Assembly (NCBI GenBank): GCA_965657135.1
Contig: CBFHNF010000025.1
Span: forward strand, 1-25,507
DNA: 25,507 bases
Direction: 5' to 3'
From: HIMB11 sp965657135
GTDB taxonomy: Bacteria > Pseudomonadota > Alphaproteobacteria > Rhodobacterales > Rhodobacteraceae
Below the pieces are notes generated by a model, which saw nothing but the letters and a program-made list of their open reading frames with translations, was not told where the DNA came from and did no database searches. Below, one piece after another: positions 14,772-23,195 of the stretch. The position numbers were made by a program, and so were the translations under genes. The number at the start of each line of letters is the position of its first letter. The stretch's first letter is position 1.

Positions 14772-14995
14772 TTAAACGATTGATTGCGTCCGCTGTCATC
14801 CCTATGGAATGATCTTGCCACAGGCCCGAACGATCACGGCACCCTTATTGGGTTTATTTTGAAGAAAAAGCAACAAAAAGGGATTGATCTTGTTCGCACA
14901 ATAGGGTCGGATCACACCGTAAACGTTCATCCATGTAATGTTCGTTATGGCTTCATCAAGATGCGCTGGGCGCGTCGAAAACAGGGAGATTGATG
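14772..14995 (+). promoter_or_regulatory. Leader region of tauABC
   Basis: About 220 bases without a gene between the candidate TauR site and tauA. AGGGAG (14983-14988) is the ribosome site of tauA. I found no second pair of CTGG repeats with a 23-bp period and no convincing -35/-10 pair, so the tauA promoter is not located. No riboswitch-like or other RNA structure was recognised. Confidence 0.4.
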
Positions 14996-16003
14996 ATGAA
15001 ATTCACTAAATCACTACTTAAAACTAGCGCAGCTGTTGCTTTGGTCGCAAGCGCACAAGCTGCGATGGCAGGTGGACACGGCGAAATCACAGTCGGTTAC
15101 TTTTTGGAATGGCCAATGCCATTCGAGTATGCCAAGCAAATGGGCACCTATGACGAAGAAATGGGTGTTAAAGTAAACTGGGTAAGCTTTGACACTGGCA
15201 CAGCGATGAGTGCGGCAATGGCATCAGGCGACGTACAGATTTCTGTCAGCCAAGGTGTCCCGCCTTTCGTTGTTGCGGCATCAGCAGGTCAGGATCTTCA
15301 AATCCTTGACGTTGCGGTATCATATTCAGACAATGACAACTGCGTCGTTTCATCTGGACTTGAAATTGACAAGGACAGTGCGAACGAATTGGCCGGTAAA
15401 AAGGTTGCGGTTCCACTTGGTACAGCGGCACACTACGGTTTCCTAAAGCAAATGAGCCATTTCGGCGTTGACGTGGGCAGCCTAGAAGTTGTGGACATGG
15501 CACCAGCAGATGGTGCAGCAGCATTGGCACAAGGCTCAGTTGACATGTCATGTGGTTGGGGTGGTGCACTTCGTCGTATGAAAGAGCACGGTAACGTTCT
15601 ATTGACTGGCGCAGAAAAAGAAGAGTTGGGCATCCTGGTGTTTGACGTTACTTCAGCACCTGCAAACTTTGTGGCAGAAAACAGCGATCTTGTTTCAGCG
15701 TTCTTGAAAGTGACAGCAGATGCAAACGCAATGTGGAATTCAGGCGGATCAGCTGCGGTTTCAATGCTGCCGGCGATTGCACAAGATTCTGGTATGTCGG
15801 TCGAGGATACAGCCGCGACAATGTCGACATTCGTGTTTCCATCAGTAGAAGACCAGTTGTCAGCCAAGTGGCTTGGCGGTGGCGCTCAGGAATTCATGAA
15901 AGGCGTCGCAGACGTATTCGTGAACGCGGGTAGCATCGATTCAGCGCTAGACAGCTATGCAAGCAACGTTAACACAGGTCCATTGGCTGCAGCCGGCAAC
16001 TAA
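14996..16003 (+). CDS. tauA: Taurine ABC transporter, periplasmic binding protein
   Basis: Periplasmic solute-binding protein of the TauA/SsuA-like NMT1 family, 335 residues. A Sec signal peptide is evident (MKFTKSLLKTSAAVALVASA, cleavage expected after AAMA, before GGHGEITVGYF). The following GYFLEWPMPFEYAKQMG and MASGDVQISVSQGVPPFV are typical of taurine-binding proteins. Two in-frame ATGs lie side by side; the one at 14996 is preferred because AGGGAG is seven bases upstream, but 14993 is possible. A terminator-like hairpin follows before tauB, which would allow more binding protein than transporter. Substrate taurine is inferred from neighbours and family; other small sulfonates remain possible. 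Confidence 0.94.
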   Translation: MKFTKSLLKTSAAVALVASAQAAMAGGHGEITVGYFLEWPMPFEYAKQMGTYDEEMGVKVNWVSFDTGTAMSAAMASGDVQISVSQGVPPFVVAASAGQDLQILDVAVSYSDNDNCVVSSGLEIDKDSANELAGKKVAVPLGTAAHYGFLKQMSHFGVDVGSLEVVDMAPADGAAALAQGSVDMSCGWGGALRRMKEHGNVLLTGAEKEELGILVFDVTSAPANFVAENSDLVSAFLKVTADANAMWNSGGSAAVSMLPAIAQDSGMSVEDTAATMSTFVFPSVEDQLSAKWLGGGAQEFMKGVADVFVNAGSIDSALDSYASNVNTGPLAAAGN

Positions 16004-16017
16004 TCGGATCATTATCC

Positions 16018-16048
16018 AAGGCCGCGGGATTTCTCCGTGGCCTTTTTT
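16018..16048 (+). terminator. Terminator-like hairpin between tauA and tauB
   Basis: Inverted repeat AAGGCCGCGG / CCGTGGCCTT (16018-16027, 16035-16044; ten pairs with one G-U) with a seven-base loop and a run of six T (16043-16048). It has all marks of an intrinsic terminator yet lies inside the tauABC operon, 29 bases before tauB, so partial termination is likely. Confidence 0.85.
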
Positions 16049-16077
16049 ATACTTACCCTTAAAAATTTGAGCGTCCC

Positions 16078-16893
16078 ATGACCACTGATCACGGATTGAA
16101 TATAAACAATCTTTCGATGCGCTTTGATTTGCCGAATGGTGGATCTGTACAAGCCTTGAAGAACGTAAACCTTCATATAAAACGCGGTGAATTGATGTCG
16201 GTTCTGGGTCCTTCTGGATGTGGAAAAACGACCCTTTTGAATATTGTTGCAGGTTTCTTAGCTCCAACCGAAGGCGAAATCCGCTTGAATGGCAAGACTG
16301 TCACGGGGCCAAGCGCCGAACGAGGTATGGTGTTCCAACAAGGTGCATTATTTGAGTGGATGAGCGTGCGTGAAAACGTTGGCTTTGGTCCCAAAATGAA
16401 GGGCATGCCCAAAGTCGAAATTCGCGAAAGGGTCGATCATTTGTTAGACACAGTTGGGCTGGGTGATTTCAAAGAAAAGGCCGTCTATGAATTATCTGGT
16501 GGTATGCAGCAACGTGTGGCATTGGCCCGCTGCTTGGCAAATGACCCAGACGTCATTTTGATGGATGAACCTTTGGGTGCACTGGATGCGTTGACGCGCG
16601 AGAAAATGCAATCCTTGGTTTTAAAGCTTTGGAAAGAGACCGGTAAAACCATCATTTTGATCACGCACTCTGTAGAAGAGGCACTGTTACTTGGTGAACG
16701 TCTACTGGTGATGGCGCCACGTCCGGGCCGTATTCATCGCGAATATCGATTGCCATTTGCGGATCTGGGCGTTGATCAAGATCTGCGCGAAGTAAAAAAA
16801 CATCCAGAATATGCGCAGAAGCGTGAAGAAATCCTGTCAATGATCTGGGATATGGAAGAAGAAATTATGGGCCGTATGGAGGCGCAGTCATGA
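16078..16893 (+). CDS. tauB: Taurine ABC transporter, ATP-binding protein
   Basis: ATPase subunit of the taurine importer, 271 residues, cytoplasmic. Walker A GPSGCGKTT (44-52), Q-loop at Q87-Q88 (VFQQ), signature LSGGMQQR (139-146), Walker B VILMDEP (159-165) and switch His197 (LITHS) are all intact. Sequence style matches the TauB/SsuB/NrtD subfamily. It lacks a strong Shine-Dalgarno, has the tauA-tauB hairpin just upstream, and overlaps tauC by four bases (ATGA), so tauB and tauC are translationally coupled. Confidence 0.95.
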   Translation: MTTDHGLNINNLSMRFDLPNGGSVQALKNVNLHIKRGELMSVLGPSGCGKTTLLNIVAGFLAPTEGEIRLNGKTVTGPSAERGMVFQQGALFEWMSVRENVGFGPKMKGMPKVEIRERVDHLLDTVGLGDFKEKAVYELSGGMQQRVALARCLANDPDVILMDEPLGALDALTREKMQSLVLKLWKETGKTIILITHSVEEALLLGERLLVMAPRPGRIHREYRLPFADLGVDQDLREVKKHPEYAQKREEILSMIWDMEEEIMGRMEAQS

Positions 16894-18224
16894 ACATTTT
16901 CGGACAATTGGCGAGCGAATTATTTGGCATCTTTACGACCTTCGTAATGCTGCTGCCGTATCTGGTTGGTTACATCCTGTTAATCATGTTGACGCTTGTC
17001 ATTTGGCGTTTTTTACGCCGATTTATGACCCCGAAGAAAGACTTTGGAGCGCTTAAAACAGTCACCTTCGGTGACGAAAGTGCCGTCACTTCAAATACCG
17101 CGGCTTCGGTGATTTCGCTTGTGTTAATTTTTGTCTTGTGGGGATCCTTCACAGGATCGCGCTGGTTGCCCAGCGTTCTGCACATGCCAGGCGCATTCGA
17201 AGGCCAGACAGGTTTTACATATACCGTGGAATTACCCGATGGATCGACAGAAGATGCGCGTGTCGATATTGTCGTATTTGGTGTTGGAGAAAACCCGCCG
17301 GAGCCCATTATCGACGAGGGTGCGCAATCGGTGAAAAACGATGCTGTCGCGATCCAAGCCTATCGGAACAAATTACTGAAGTGGGATTCCAACGATGAAT
17401 TTACCCGCAAAGATGGCGCAAAAATTATCGCAGTAGCCGGTGAATCTATTACACCGGGTGGCGAAATTTTTATACCAAATTTACGCGTTGCAGTTACCCC
17501 AAAGGGCACACTGAATATCGAGCCAGACAAGGGCATTCAGATGGAGCCCATTTGGTTGCCAGCACCCGAGGCTGTGAAAGATCGTCTCGTCGAAATTGCG
17601 ACAACGGGTTTCAAAAATTTTATGTTGGTCGAACATCTCGGGTATTCACTGTTTCGGGTTGTTGTTGGTTTCTTCTTTGGTGCGCTTGTTGGTATCCCGT
17701 TGGGATATGCGATGGGGTTATCCGACTGGTTCCGCGGTTGGTTCGACCCGATTGTGGAATTTATGCGACCTGTTCCGCCTCTCGCACTTATCCCGCTAGT
17801 GATCATTTGGGCAGGTATTGGCGAAGTGGGTAAGATTATCCTTCTGTTTTTAGCGGCACTTTGGATTATGGCGATTGCCGCGCGTTCGGGTGTATCAGGC
17901 GTCAGAATATCAAAGGTGCATGCGGCCTATTCACTGGGCGCCAGTAAATTGCAAATCATGCGTTATGTCATCGTTCCAAACAGCTTGCCTGAAATCTTTA
18001 CAGGTGCACGTGTTGCGATGGGTGTATGTTGGGGTACCGTTGTTGCGGCAGAATTGGTGGCGGCGGAAAAAGGTGCTGGTATGATGATTATGGTTGCCTC
18101 AAAATTCCAGCAAACGGACATTGTTATCCTGGGAATCATTCTGATTGGCGCTGTGGGTTTTGCGATTGATATGCTGATGCGTTGGGCCGAGCGGGTCATG
18201 GTACCCTGGAAAGGCCGCGGATAA
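16890..18224 (+). CDS. tauC: Taurine ABC transporter permease with large inserted domain
   Basis: Membrane subunit of the taurine importer, 444 residues against about 275 in Escherichia coli TauC. The C-terminal part (about 222-444) is an ordinary BPD_transp_1 permease: WLPAPEAVKDRL, several helices, HVRPV-like EFMRPVPPLALIPLVIIW and the ATPase-contact loop around AAYSLGASKLQIMRYV (345-360). Ahead of it are a membrane helix at about 20-40, another at about 72-88, and then a non-hydrophobic stretch of about 125 residues (96-221) that separates the helix from the WLPAPEAV motif it normally adjoins. This stretch looks like an extra-cytoplasmic beta-rich domain (YTVELPDGSTEDARVDIVVFG). The permease call is firm; the role of the insert is unknown. 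Confidence 0.92.
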   Translation: MNIFGQLASELFGIFTTFVMLLPYLVGYILLIMLTLVIWRFLRRFMTPKKDFGALKTVTFGDESAVTSNTAASVISLVLIFVLWGSFTGSRWLPSVLHMPGAFEGQTGFTYTVELPDGSTEDARVDIVVFGVGENPPEPIIDEGAQSVKNDAVAIQAYRNKLLKWDSNDEFTRKDGAKIIAVAGESITPGGEIFIPNLRVAVTPKGTLNIEPDKGIQMEPIWLPAPEAVKDRLVEIATTGFKNFMLVEHLGYSLFRVVVGFFFGALVGIPLGYAMGLSDWFRGWFDPIVEFMRPVPPLALIPLVIIWAGIGEVGKIILLFLAALWIMAIAARSGVSGVRISKVHAAYSLGASKLQIMRYVIVPNSLPEIFTGARVAMGVCWGTVVAAELVAAEKGAGMMIMVASKFQQTDIVILGIILIGAVGFAIDMLMRWAERVMVPWKGRG

Positions 18225-18239
18225 GCAAAACAAAAAATG

Positions 18240-18271
18240 TGTGCGCCCAAACGAGGCGCGCACAGATTTTT
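18240..18271 (+). terminator. Terminator of tauABC
   Basis: TGTGCGC / GCGCACA (18240-18246, 18258-18264), 11-base loop, followed by GATTTTT. It lies 15 bases after the tauC stop and before the convergent parC gene. Confidence 0.8.
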
Positions 18272-18315
18272 CAAAGCATGCTCAAACGCAAACGTGTTGC
18301 GCATCCTGTGCGAGA

Positions 18316-20622
18316 TTAGTCGGTGAATTTGTTATTGCGTGGAAATCCTCGAGGAGCCATTCGACCAGCGCTCGCGCGTTTTGCAATCCATTCATCCAGA
18401 TTTGCTTCGGTGCGCGTGCGCCCCGCTGGGTCTAGCCAACTGAGACCGTTTTCAATATTGAAGGTCGTTGCGTCAGATAGGCCGCCATCTTTGTATTTTT
18501 GTAACCGGACGCCTTTACCGCGCCCCATTTCTGGCAACTCTTCGATTGCAAAGATTAAAACCTTGCGATTTTCGCCGACGACTGCAATGTGATCCCCATG
18601 TACCGAACGACATACCAAGGCCATGATATCGTCTTTGACATTCAAGACTTGTTTACCTGTTCGGGTTTGTGCAATGACATCATCTTGTGGAACGATAAAC
18701 CCATCCCCAGCACTTGATGCGACCAGCAACTTAGCACCAGCAGTGTAGGTAAACATTGTAACGATTGCGGTTTCATTTGGTAAATCTACCATTAATCGAA
18801 GGGGTTCGCCCATACCGCGCCCACCCGGTAAATTTGCACAAGAAACGGTATAAAAACGCCCGTTACTTCCCAGTACCAACAGTCTGTCTGTTGTTTCCGC
18901 GTGGAATATAAATGCAGGTCCGTCGCCATCTTTGTACTTGAGTTCACGATTCAAATCGATATGGCCAGTCATGGCGCGTATCCAACCCATTTTTGAACAG
19001 ACCACGGTGATGGGTTCGCGCTCGATCATGGCTTCGATTGGGACATCTTCGGCTTCGGCGGCTTCGGCGAATTGGCTGCGACGCGCACCAGCAAAGTAAT
19101 CCTTACCGAACTGTTTTTTTGTCTCCTTTAACTGTTCAGCAACGCGCGCCCATTGCAGGGTATCGCTTGCCAACAGATCGCTTAATTCGGCACGCTCTGC
19201 CATTAATGCATCACGTTCGCTCACTAATTCCATTTCTTCAAGACGTCTCAGCGAACGCAGGCGCATGTTCAGAATGGCTTCTGCTTGAACCTCGCTAAGA
19301 TCGCCTGCGCGGCTGATATCTGGGCCAACATAATCGGCCTCAGACGTCGCACGAACGTGATCAATGCGCCAGTCTTCGGCCATCAAGGCCATTTTTGGAT
19401 CCTCGTCATAGCGGATGATATCAATGACGCGATCTAGATTTAGAAACGCTACGATTAGGCCTTCTAACACTTCCAATCGGTGATCAATTTTTTCAACGCG
19501 GAAAGTGGTCCGACGGATCAATACATCCTGACGATGATTCAAAAACGCCCGTAACACTTCTTTGAGGCTACAAACCTTCGGGGTAACACCGTCAATCAAC
19601 ACGTTCATGTTCATCGAAAACCGCACCTCAAGATCCGAATTTTTGAACATTGTGTTCATTAACACATCCGCATCAACATTTTTGGATTTCGGTTCAAGAA
19701 TCATGCGGATGTCATCCGCACTTTCGTCACGAACATCTGCTAAGATCGGAATTTTTTTCGAGTTTATCAGTTCGGCAATTTTTTCTATGAGTTTTGATTT
19801 TTGCACCTGATATGGGATTTCGGTAATCACGATTTGCCATTGACCACGCCCAAGATCTTCTACCTCCCATTTTGCACGAAGACGAAACGAACCGCGCCCT
19901 GTGGCATAGGCATTGCGAATGTTTTCAGGGCTTTCAACGATGATGCCTCCCGTTGGAAAGTCAGGCCCGGGTACGTAGTTAAGCAATGTGTCGTCGCGTG
20001 CATCGGGTGTTTTAATCAAATGTAGGCAAGCATCACATAATTCCGCAATATTATGTGGTGGGATATTTGTCGCCATGCCCACGGCAATACCACTTGATCC
20101 ATTTGCCAATAGGTTTGGAAAACTTGCCGGTAGCACCACTGGTTCTTGGAGTGTGCCATCATAGTTATCCCGAAAATCGACGGCATTTTCATTCAGCCCG
20201 TCTAATAAAGCTTCGGCGAGTGCCGTCATGCGCGCTTCGGTATAACGGCTTGCAGCAGGGTTATCGCCATCAATGTTGCCAAAATTGCCTTGGCCATCAA
20301 CCAAGGTATAGCGCACATTGAAATCCTGTGCCAAACGCGCCATCGCATCATAAATTGCGGCATCACCATGCGGGTGATAATTCCCCATAACGTCGCCACT
20401 GATTTTCGCAGATTTCCGAAACCCGCCGTTTGAGGCCAAACGAAGTTCGCGCATCGCATATAAAATGCGTCGGTGTACAGGTTTTAGGCCGTCCCGCGCA
20501 TCAGGTAAAGCGCGGTGCATAATTGTAGACAATGCATAGGTCAAATACCGTTCGCCAATTGCACGTCTTAGGGGTTCAGCAAGGATCAATCCTTGGTTGG
20601 TGGGGTCTTTTATGTCGCTCAT
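18316..20622 (-). CDS. parC: DNA topoisomerase IV subunit A
   Basis: DNA-cleaving subunit of the type IIA topoisomerase that decatenates daughter chromosomes; partner is ParE (not in window). The 768-residue protein has the winged-helix/tower region from residue 10 (LRRAIGERYLTYALSTIMHRA), the catalytic tyrosine Y127 in ASRYTEAR, and a C-terminal beta-pinwheel region from about 500 on. Length and the lack of a GyrA-style C-terminal extension argue for ParC over GyrA. At the quinolone-determining stretch HPHGDAAIYD, residue 88 is Ala where E. coli ParC has Ser80, and residue 92 is Asp where it has Glu84; whether this is normal for the lineage I cannot tell. It converges with tauC and marks the end of the taurine region. 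Confidence 0.95.
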   Translation of the reverse strand: MSDIKDPTNQGLILAEPLRRAIGERYLTYALSTIMHRALPDARDGLKPVHRRILYAMRELRLASNGGFRKSAKISGDVMGNYHPHGDAAIYDAMARLAQDFNVRYTLVDGQGNFGNIDGDNPAASRYTEARMTALAEALLDGLNENAVDFRDNYDGTLQEPVVLPASFPNLLANGSSGIAVGMATNIPPHNIAELCDACLHLIKTPDARDDTLLNYVPGPDFPTGGIIVESPENIRNAYATGRGSFRLRAKWEVEDLGRGQWQIVITEIPYQVQKSKLIEKIAELINSKKIPILADVRDESADDIRMILEPKSKNVDADVLMNTMFKNSDLEVRFSMNMNVLIDGVTPKVCSLKEVLRAFLNHRQDVLIRRTTFRVEKIDHRLEVLEGLIVAFLNLDRVIDIIRYDEDPKMALMAEDWRIDHVRATSEADYVGPDISRAGDLSEVQAEAILNMRLRSLRRLEEMELVSERDALMAERAELSDLLASDTLQWARVAEQLKETKKQFGKDYFAGARRSQFAEAAEAEDVPIEAMIEREPITVVCSKMGWIRAMTGHIDLNRELKYKDGDGPAFIFHAETTDRLLVLGSNGRFYTVSCANLPGGRGMGEPLRLMVDLPNETAIVTMFTYTAGAKLLVASSAGDGFIVPQDDVIAQTRTGKQVLNVKDDIMALVCRSVHGDHIAVVGENRKVLIFAIEELPEMGRGKGVRLQKYKDGGLSDATTFNIENGLSWLDPAGRTRTEANLDEWIAKRASAGRMAPRGFPRNNKFTD

Positions 20623-20761
20623 GCCGAACTGATACTCTGCAAGATGAACGGGGTAAAGCGCTCATCGGGGGAAAATTCCTGAATTTTCCACCAATACTTT
20701 TGGATGGATTCCATTCTATCACCGACTTGGGGTCGACATATTGAAGAGGGTGTTGGGTAAC

Positions 20762-21314
20762 ATGTGGAAGTATTTCGTGCTGTGTTTTTTCGCGCTTGGA
20801 TGGGCGTTTTTTTGAATTAAGTGGCGGACAAAATTTCGAACCGCAAACCTTTACACCTGCGGTGAATGTTTCATCGGCTGCAGAGGTTGCGGAAGTCATT
20901 GATCGCGAGTTTGATGTGGAGAATGTCGCGCAGGCGGCATCAACAGCGCTTCGGGATATTAATTTTGATCATAGCACAGAGTTGGTGACGCGTGCGGATA
21001 CCTTCGTACCAAATCAATTATGGAAGGTCGGCACCGGATCGCAACTAGATAGCACAATCATCAATGATTTAGATGAAATACCAATGCTGAGTCCGGATGA
21101 AACACCCGATAGCGATAATATCTACACGGTCGCTGTGAACCGCGCCAATATGCGTAACGGTCCCAGCACACGCAACGGTGTGGTCGACAAATTGGAGCGC
21201 GGAACTGCGGTGCAGGTGTTGCCCAGTCAGTCTGGACAGTGGGTAAAGTTGCGCGTCGTCGATACCAATCGCGTTGGATGGATCTCAAAAACGCTTTTGG
21301 CGGGTCCCGACTAG
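20762..21314 (+). CDS. Secreted SH3-domain protein, reading frame broken at a T7 run
   Basis: The C-terminal part (about 60 residues from YTVAVNRANMRNGPSTRNG to RVGWISKTLLAGP) is a bacterial SH3 (SH3_3) domain, usually found in envelope proteins. The frame carrying it is open only from a TTG at 20796, without a signal peptide. In another frame an ATG at 20762 encodes MWKYFVLCFFALGWAFF, a good membrane/signal segment, which then hits TGA directly after seven T (20807-20813). Removing one T would join the two frames as ...GWAFF-ELSGGQNFEPQ..., about 183 residues. So the gene is either frameshifted, phase-variable, read by slippage, or affected by a sequence error. GAGGG lies about 13 bases before the ATG at 20762. 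Divergent from parC. Confidence 0.75.
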
Positions 21315-21365
21315 TCAAATCACTTATAATCTAGCATGTTACATCAAAACATCGGGGATGAGTGA

Positions 21366-22193
21366 ATGACGAAGACTATTTTGATGACGGGGTGTTCCTC
21401 GGGCATTGGCTATAATGCGGCGCATGGAATGGCGGCACGGGGCTGGCGGGTTTTTGCAACCTGTCGATCGGAATTAGATTGTGCGCGCTTGCGGGGTGAG
21501 GGACTAGAGAGCTTCCAACTTGATTACCAAGATGACGAGAGTCTTCGTTCGGCATTGGAAGAAACACTTTCACGCACTGGAGGAACTTTAGATGCGCTCT
21601 ATAATAATGGCGCATATGCCATTCCAGGTGCTGTTGAGGATTTACCCAGAGACGCTCTGCGTGAAATTTATGAAGCGAATGTATTCGGGTATCATGACTT
21701 GACGCGTTTGGTGATCCCAGTGATGCGCGCACAGGGGCATGGTCGTATCGTAAATTGCTCGTCCGTATTGGGTTTTACACCCATGAAGTGGCGCGGCGCC
21801 TATGTTTCAAGCAAATTTGCGCTGGAGGGTTTAACCCAAACTTTGCGCTTGGAAATGCAAGATACACCAATACATATCAGTCTAATTCAACCCGGCCCGA
21901 TCACATCTGATATTCGCAAGAATTCAATTCCACATTTTGAAAAGTGGATTGATTGGCGTGGATCGGCACGCGCTGAGCAATATGAGACTTCGCTCTTGAA
22001 GCGGTTGTATGAAAGCAGAGGTCCCGATCGTTTCGAATTACCTGCGGATGCCGTGACTAAGAAATTGGCACACGCGCTTGAGGCGCCCAAACCACGACTT
22101 AATTATTATGTTACCCGACCCACATACATGATGGCGGCATTGCGTCGCATGTTGCCTGCACGATTGTTCGAGAGGGTTGTCGGCAAGGGATAG
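21366..22193 (+). CDS. Short-chain dehydrogenase/reductase (SDR family)
   Basis: NAD(P)-dependent oxidoreductase of the classical SDR type, 275 residues. The nucleotide-binding motif TGCSSGIG is at 8-15, NNGA at 80-83 (the usual NNAG region), the catalytic Ser in NCSSVLG (about 132-133), and YVSSK with Tyr146 and Lys150. After SLIQPGPITSDI (about 180) comes a C-terminal substrate region resembling retinol/hydroxysteroid dehydrogenase-like SDRs. The substrate cannot be predicted. It follows the SH3-domain gene by about 50 bases on the same strand and could be cotranscribed. Confidence 0.88.
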   Translation: MTKTILMTGCSSGIGYNAAHGMAARGWRVFATCRSELDCARLRGEGLESFQLDYQDDESLRSALEETLSRTGGTLDALYNNGAYAIPGAVEDLPRDALREIYEANVFGYHDLTRLVIPVMRAQGHGRIVNCSSVLGFTPMKWRGAYVSSKFALEGLTQTLRLEMQDTPIHISLIQPGPITSDIRKNSIPHFEKWIDWRGSARAEQYETSLLKRLYESRGPDRFELPADAVTKKLAHALEAPKPRLNYYVTRPTYMMAALRRMLPARLFERVVGKG

Positions 22194-22276
22194 ATTTTCG
22201 TACAATTTTTGGGTTTGGCATTCGCTTTTGTGACAAAGCCCGCTAGATACTCGACGAAAGACAAAGGAGTAATAAC

Positions 22277-22480
22277 ATGGCAAGCGATCCACTCTTTATA
22301 CTAGTAGTGCTGTCGATGGCCGCAGTGGCGGTGATTTTGATGATTGGGATCGGTGGTTTTGGCCGTGGTGGTGAATTTAATCGCAAATATGCAAATAAAC
22401 TGATGCAGCTTCGGATTGCAGCGCAGTTTGTGGCAGTATTGATAATCCTCGCTTTTGTATATTTTTCAGCTGGAGGATAA
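22277..22480 (+). CDS. Small twin-helix membrane protein, HIG1 domain
   Basis: A 67-residue protein with two hydrophobic helices (about 6-27 and 46-64) joined by a glycine-rich loop with the conserved-looking RGGEFNRKYANKLMQLRIAAQ, typical of the HIG1 (hypoxia-induced) family. Mitochondrial homologues assist assembly of respiratory supercomplexes; bacterial function is little known. AAGGAG lies eight bases before the ATG. The cobalamin adenosyltransferase gene starts three bases after its stop, so the two are one transcription unit. Confidence 0.85.
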   Translation: MASDPLFILVVLSMAAVAVILMIGIGGFGRGGEFNRKYANKLMQLRIAAQFVAVLIILAFVYFSAGG

Positions 22481-22483
22481 ATC

Positions 22484-23056
22484 GTGGTTGTACTGAATAA
22501 AATCTACACCAAAACCGGAGATGCGGGTGAAACGGCACTCGGAAATGGATCTCGGGTTGCCAAACATTCTTTGCGTGTAACTGCCTACGGCGCTACAGAC
22601 GAATTGAACGCGACCGTTGGAATGGCGCGCTTAGAGTCCGAGGGACATTTGGATAACTTATTATCGCTTATTCAAAACGATCTGTTCGATTTGGGGGCGG
22701 ATTTGTGTCGGCCTGAAATGGAAGATGACAAAGTTGCAGAATATCCGCCCTTGCGGATCATTGATGTGCAAGTGGAGCGTTTGGAAAGCGAAATTGATTT
22801 GATGAATGCCGAGCTTGAGCCTCTGCGCAGTTTTATTTTGCCGGGTGGGTCGCCCTTGGCTGCAAAGCTACATATCTGCCGCACAGTTGCACGACGCGCC
22901 GAGCGCTCATGTGTTGAACTTGCCACGATGGAAGAGATCAATCCAGAAGCCGTTAAGTATCTGAACCGTTTGTCCGATTGGTTTTTTGTGGCGGGTCGTA
23001 TCGCGAATAATAACGGCGCCGATGATGTTCTTTGGGTGCCAGGAGCGAACCGTTAG
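22484..23056 (+). CDS. Cob(I)alamin adenosyltransferase, PduO type
   Basis: Transfers the 5'-deoxyadenosyl group of ATP to cob(I)alamin, giving coenzyme B12, in the cytoplasm. The 190-residue protein shows all family landmarks: YTKTGDAGETALGNG (8-22) for ATP, FILPGGS (117-123), RTVARRAER (133-141) and YLNRLSDWFFVAGR (159-172). It starts with GTG; GGAGG, overlapping the end of the preceding gene, supports this start at good spacing. The product would serve B12-dependent mutases such as methylmalonyl-CoA mutase elsewhere in the genome. Confidence 0.95.
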   Translation: MVVLNKIYTKTGDAGETALGNGSRVAKHSLRVTAYGATDELNATVGMARLESEGHLDNLLSLIQNDLFDLGADLCRPEMEDDKVAEYPPLRIIDVQVERLESEIDLMNAELEPLRSFILPGGSPLAAKLHICRTVARRAERSCVELATMEEINPEAVKYLNRLSDWFFVAGRIANNNGADDVLWVPGANR

Positions 23057-23195
23057 CGCAACAATATTGCTTAACGCGACGTTCTTTTGCGCAGGCGTGA
23101 CGATTTTGCCCTATTACATGTCCGAACAAACCTATATCTAATTCGCCAAAGCGAGTAATGACTCGGTAAATTTGTCGTTAAGGAGACCAATGATC

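Noticed and set aside
14772..14995. Second TauR site closer to tauA
   Set aside because: Searched by eye for CTGG/TTGG/CCAG pairs 23 bp apart; none found.
18316..20622. DNA gyrase subunit A
   Set aside because: Length of 768 residues and the overall sequence fit ParC; GyrA of this group is longer.
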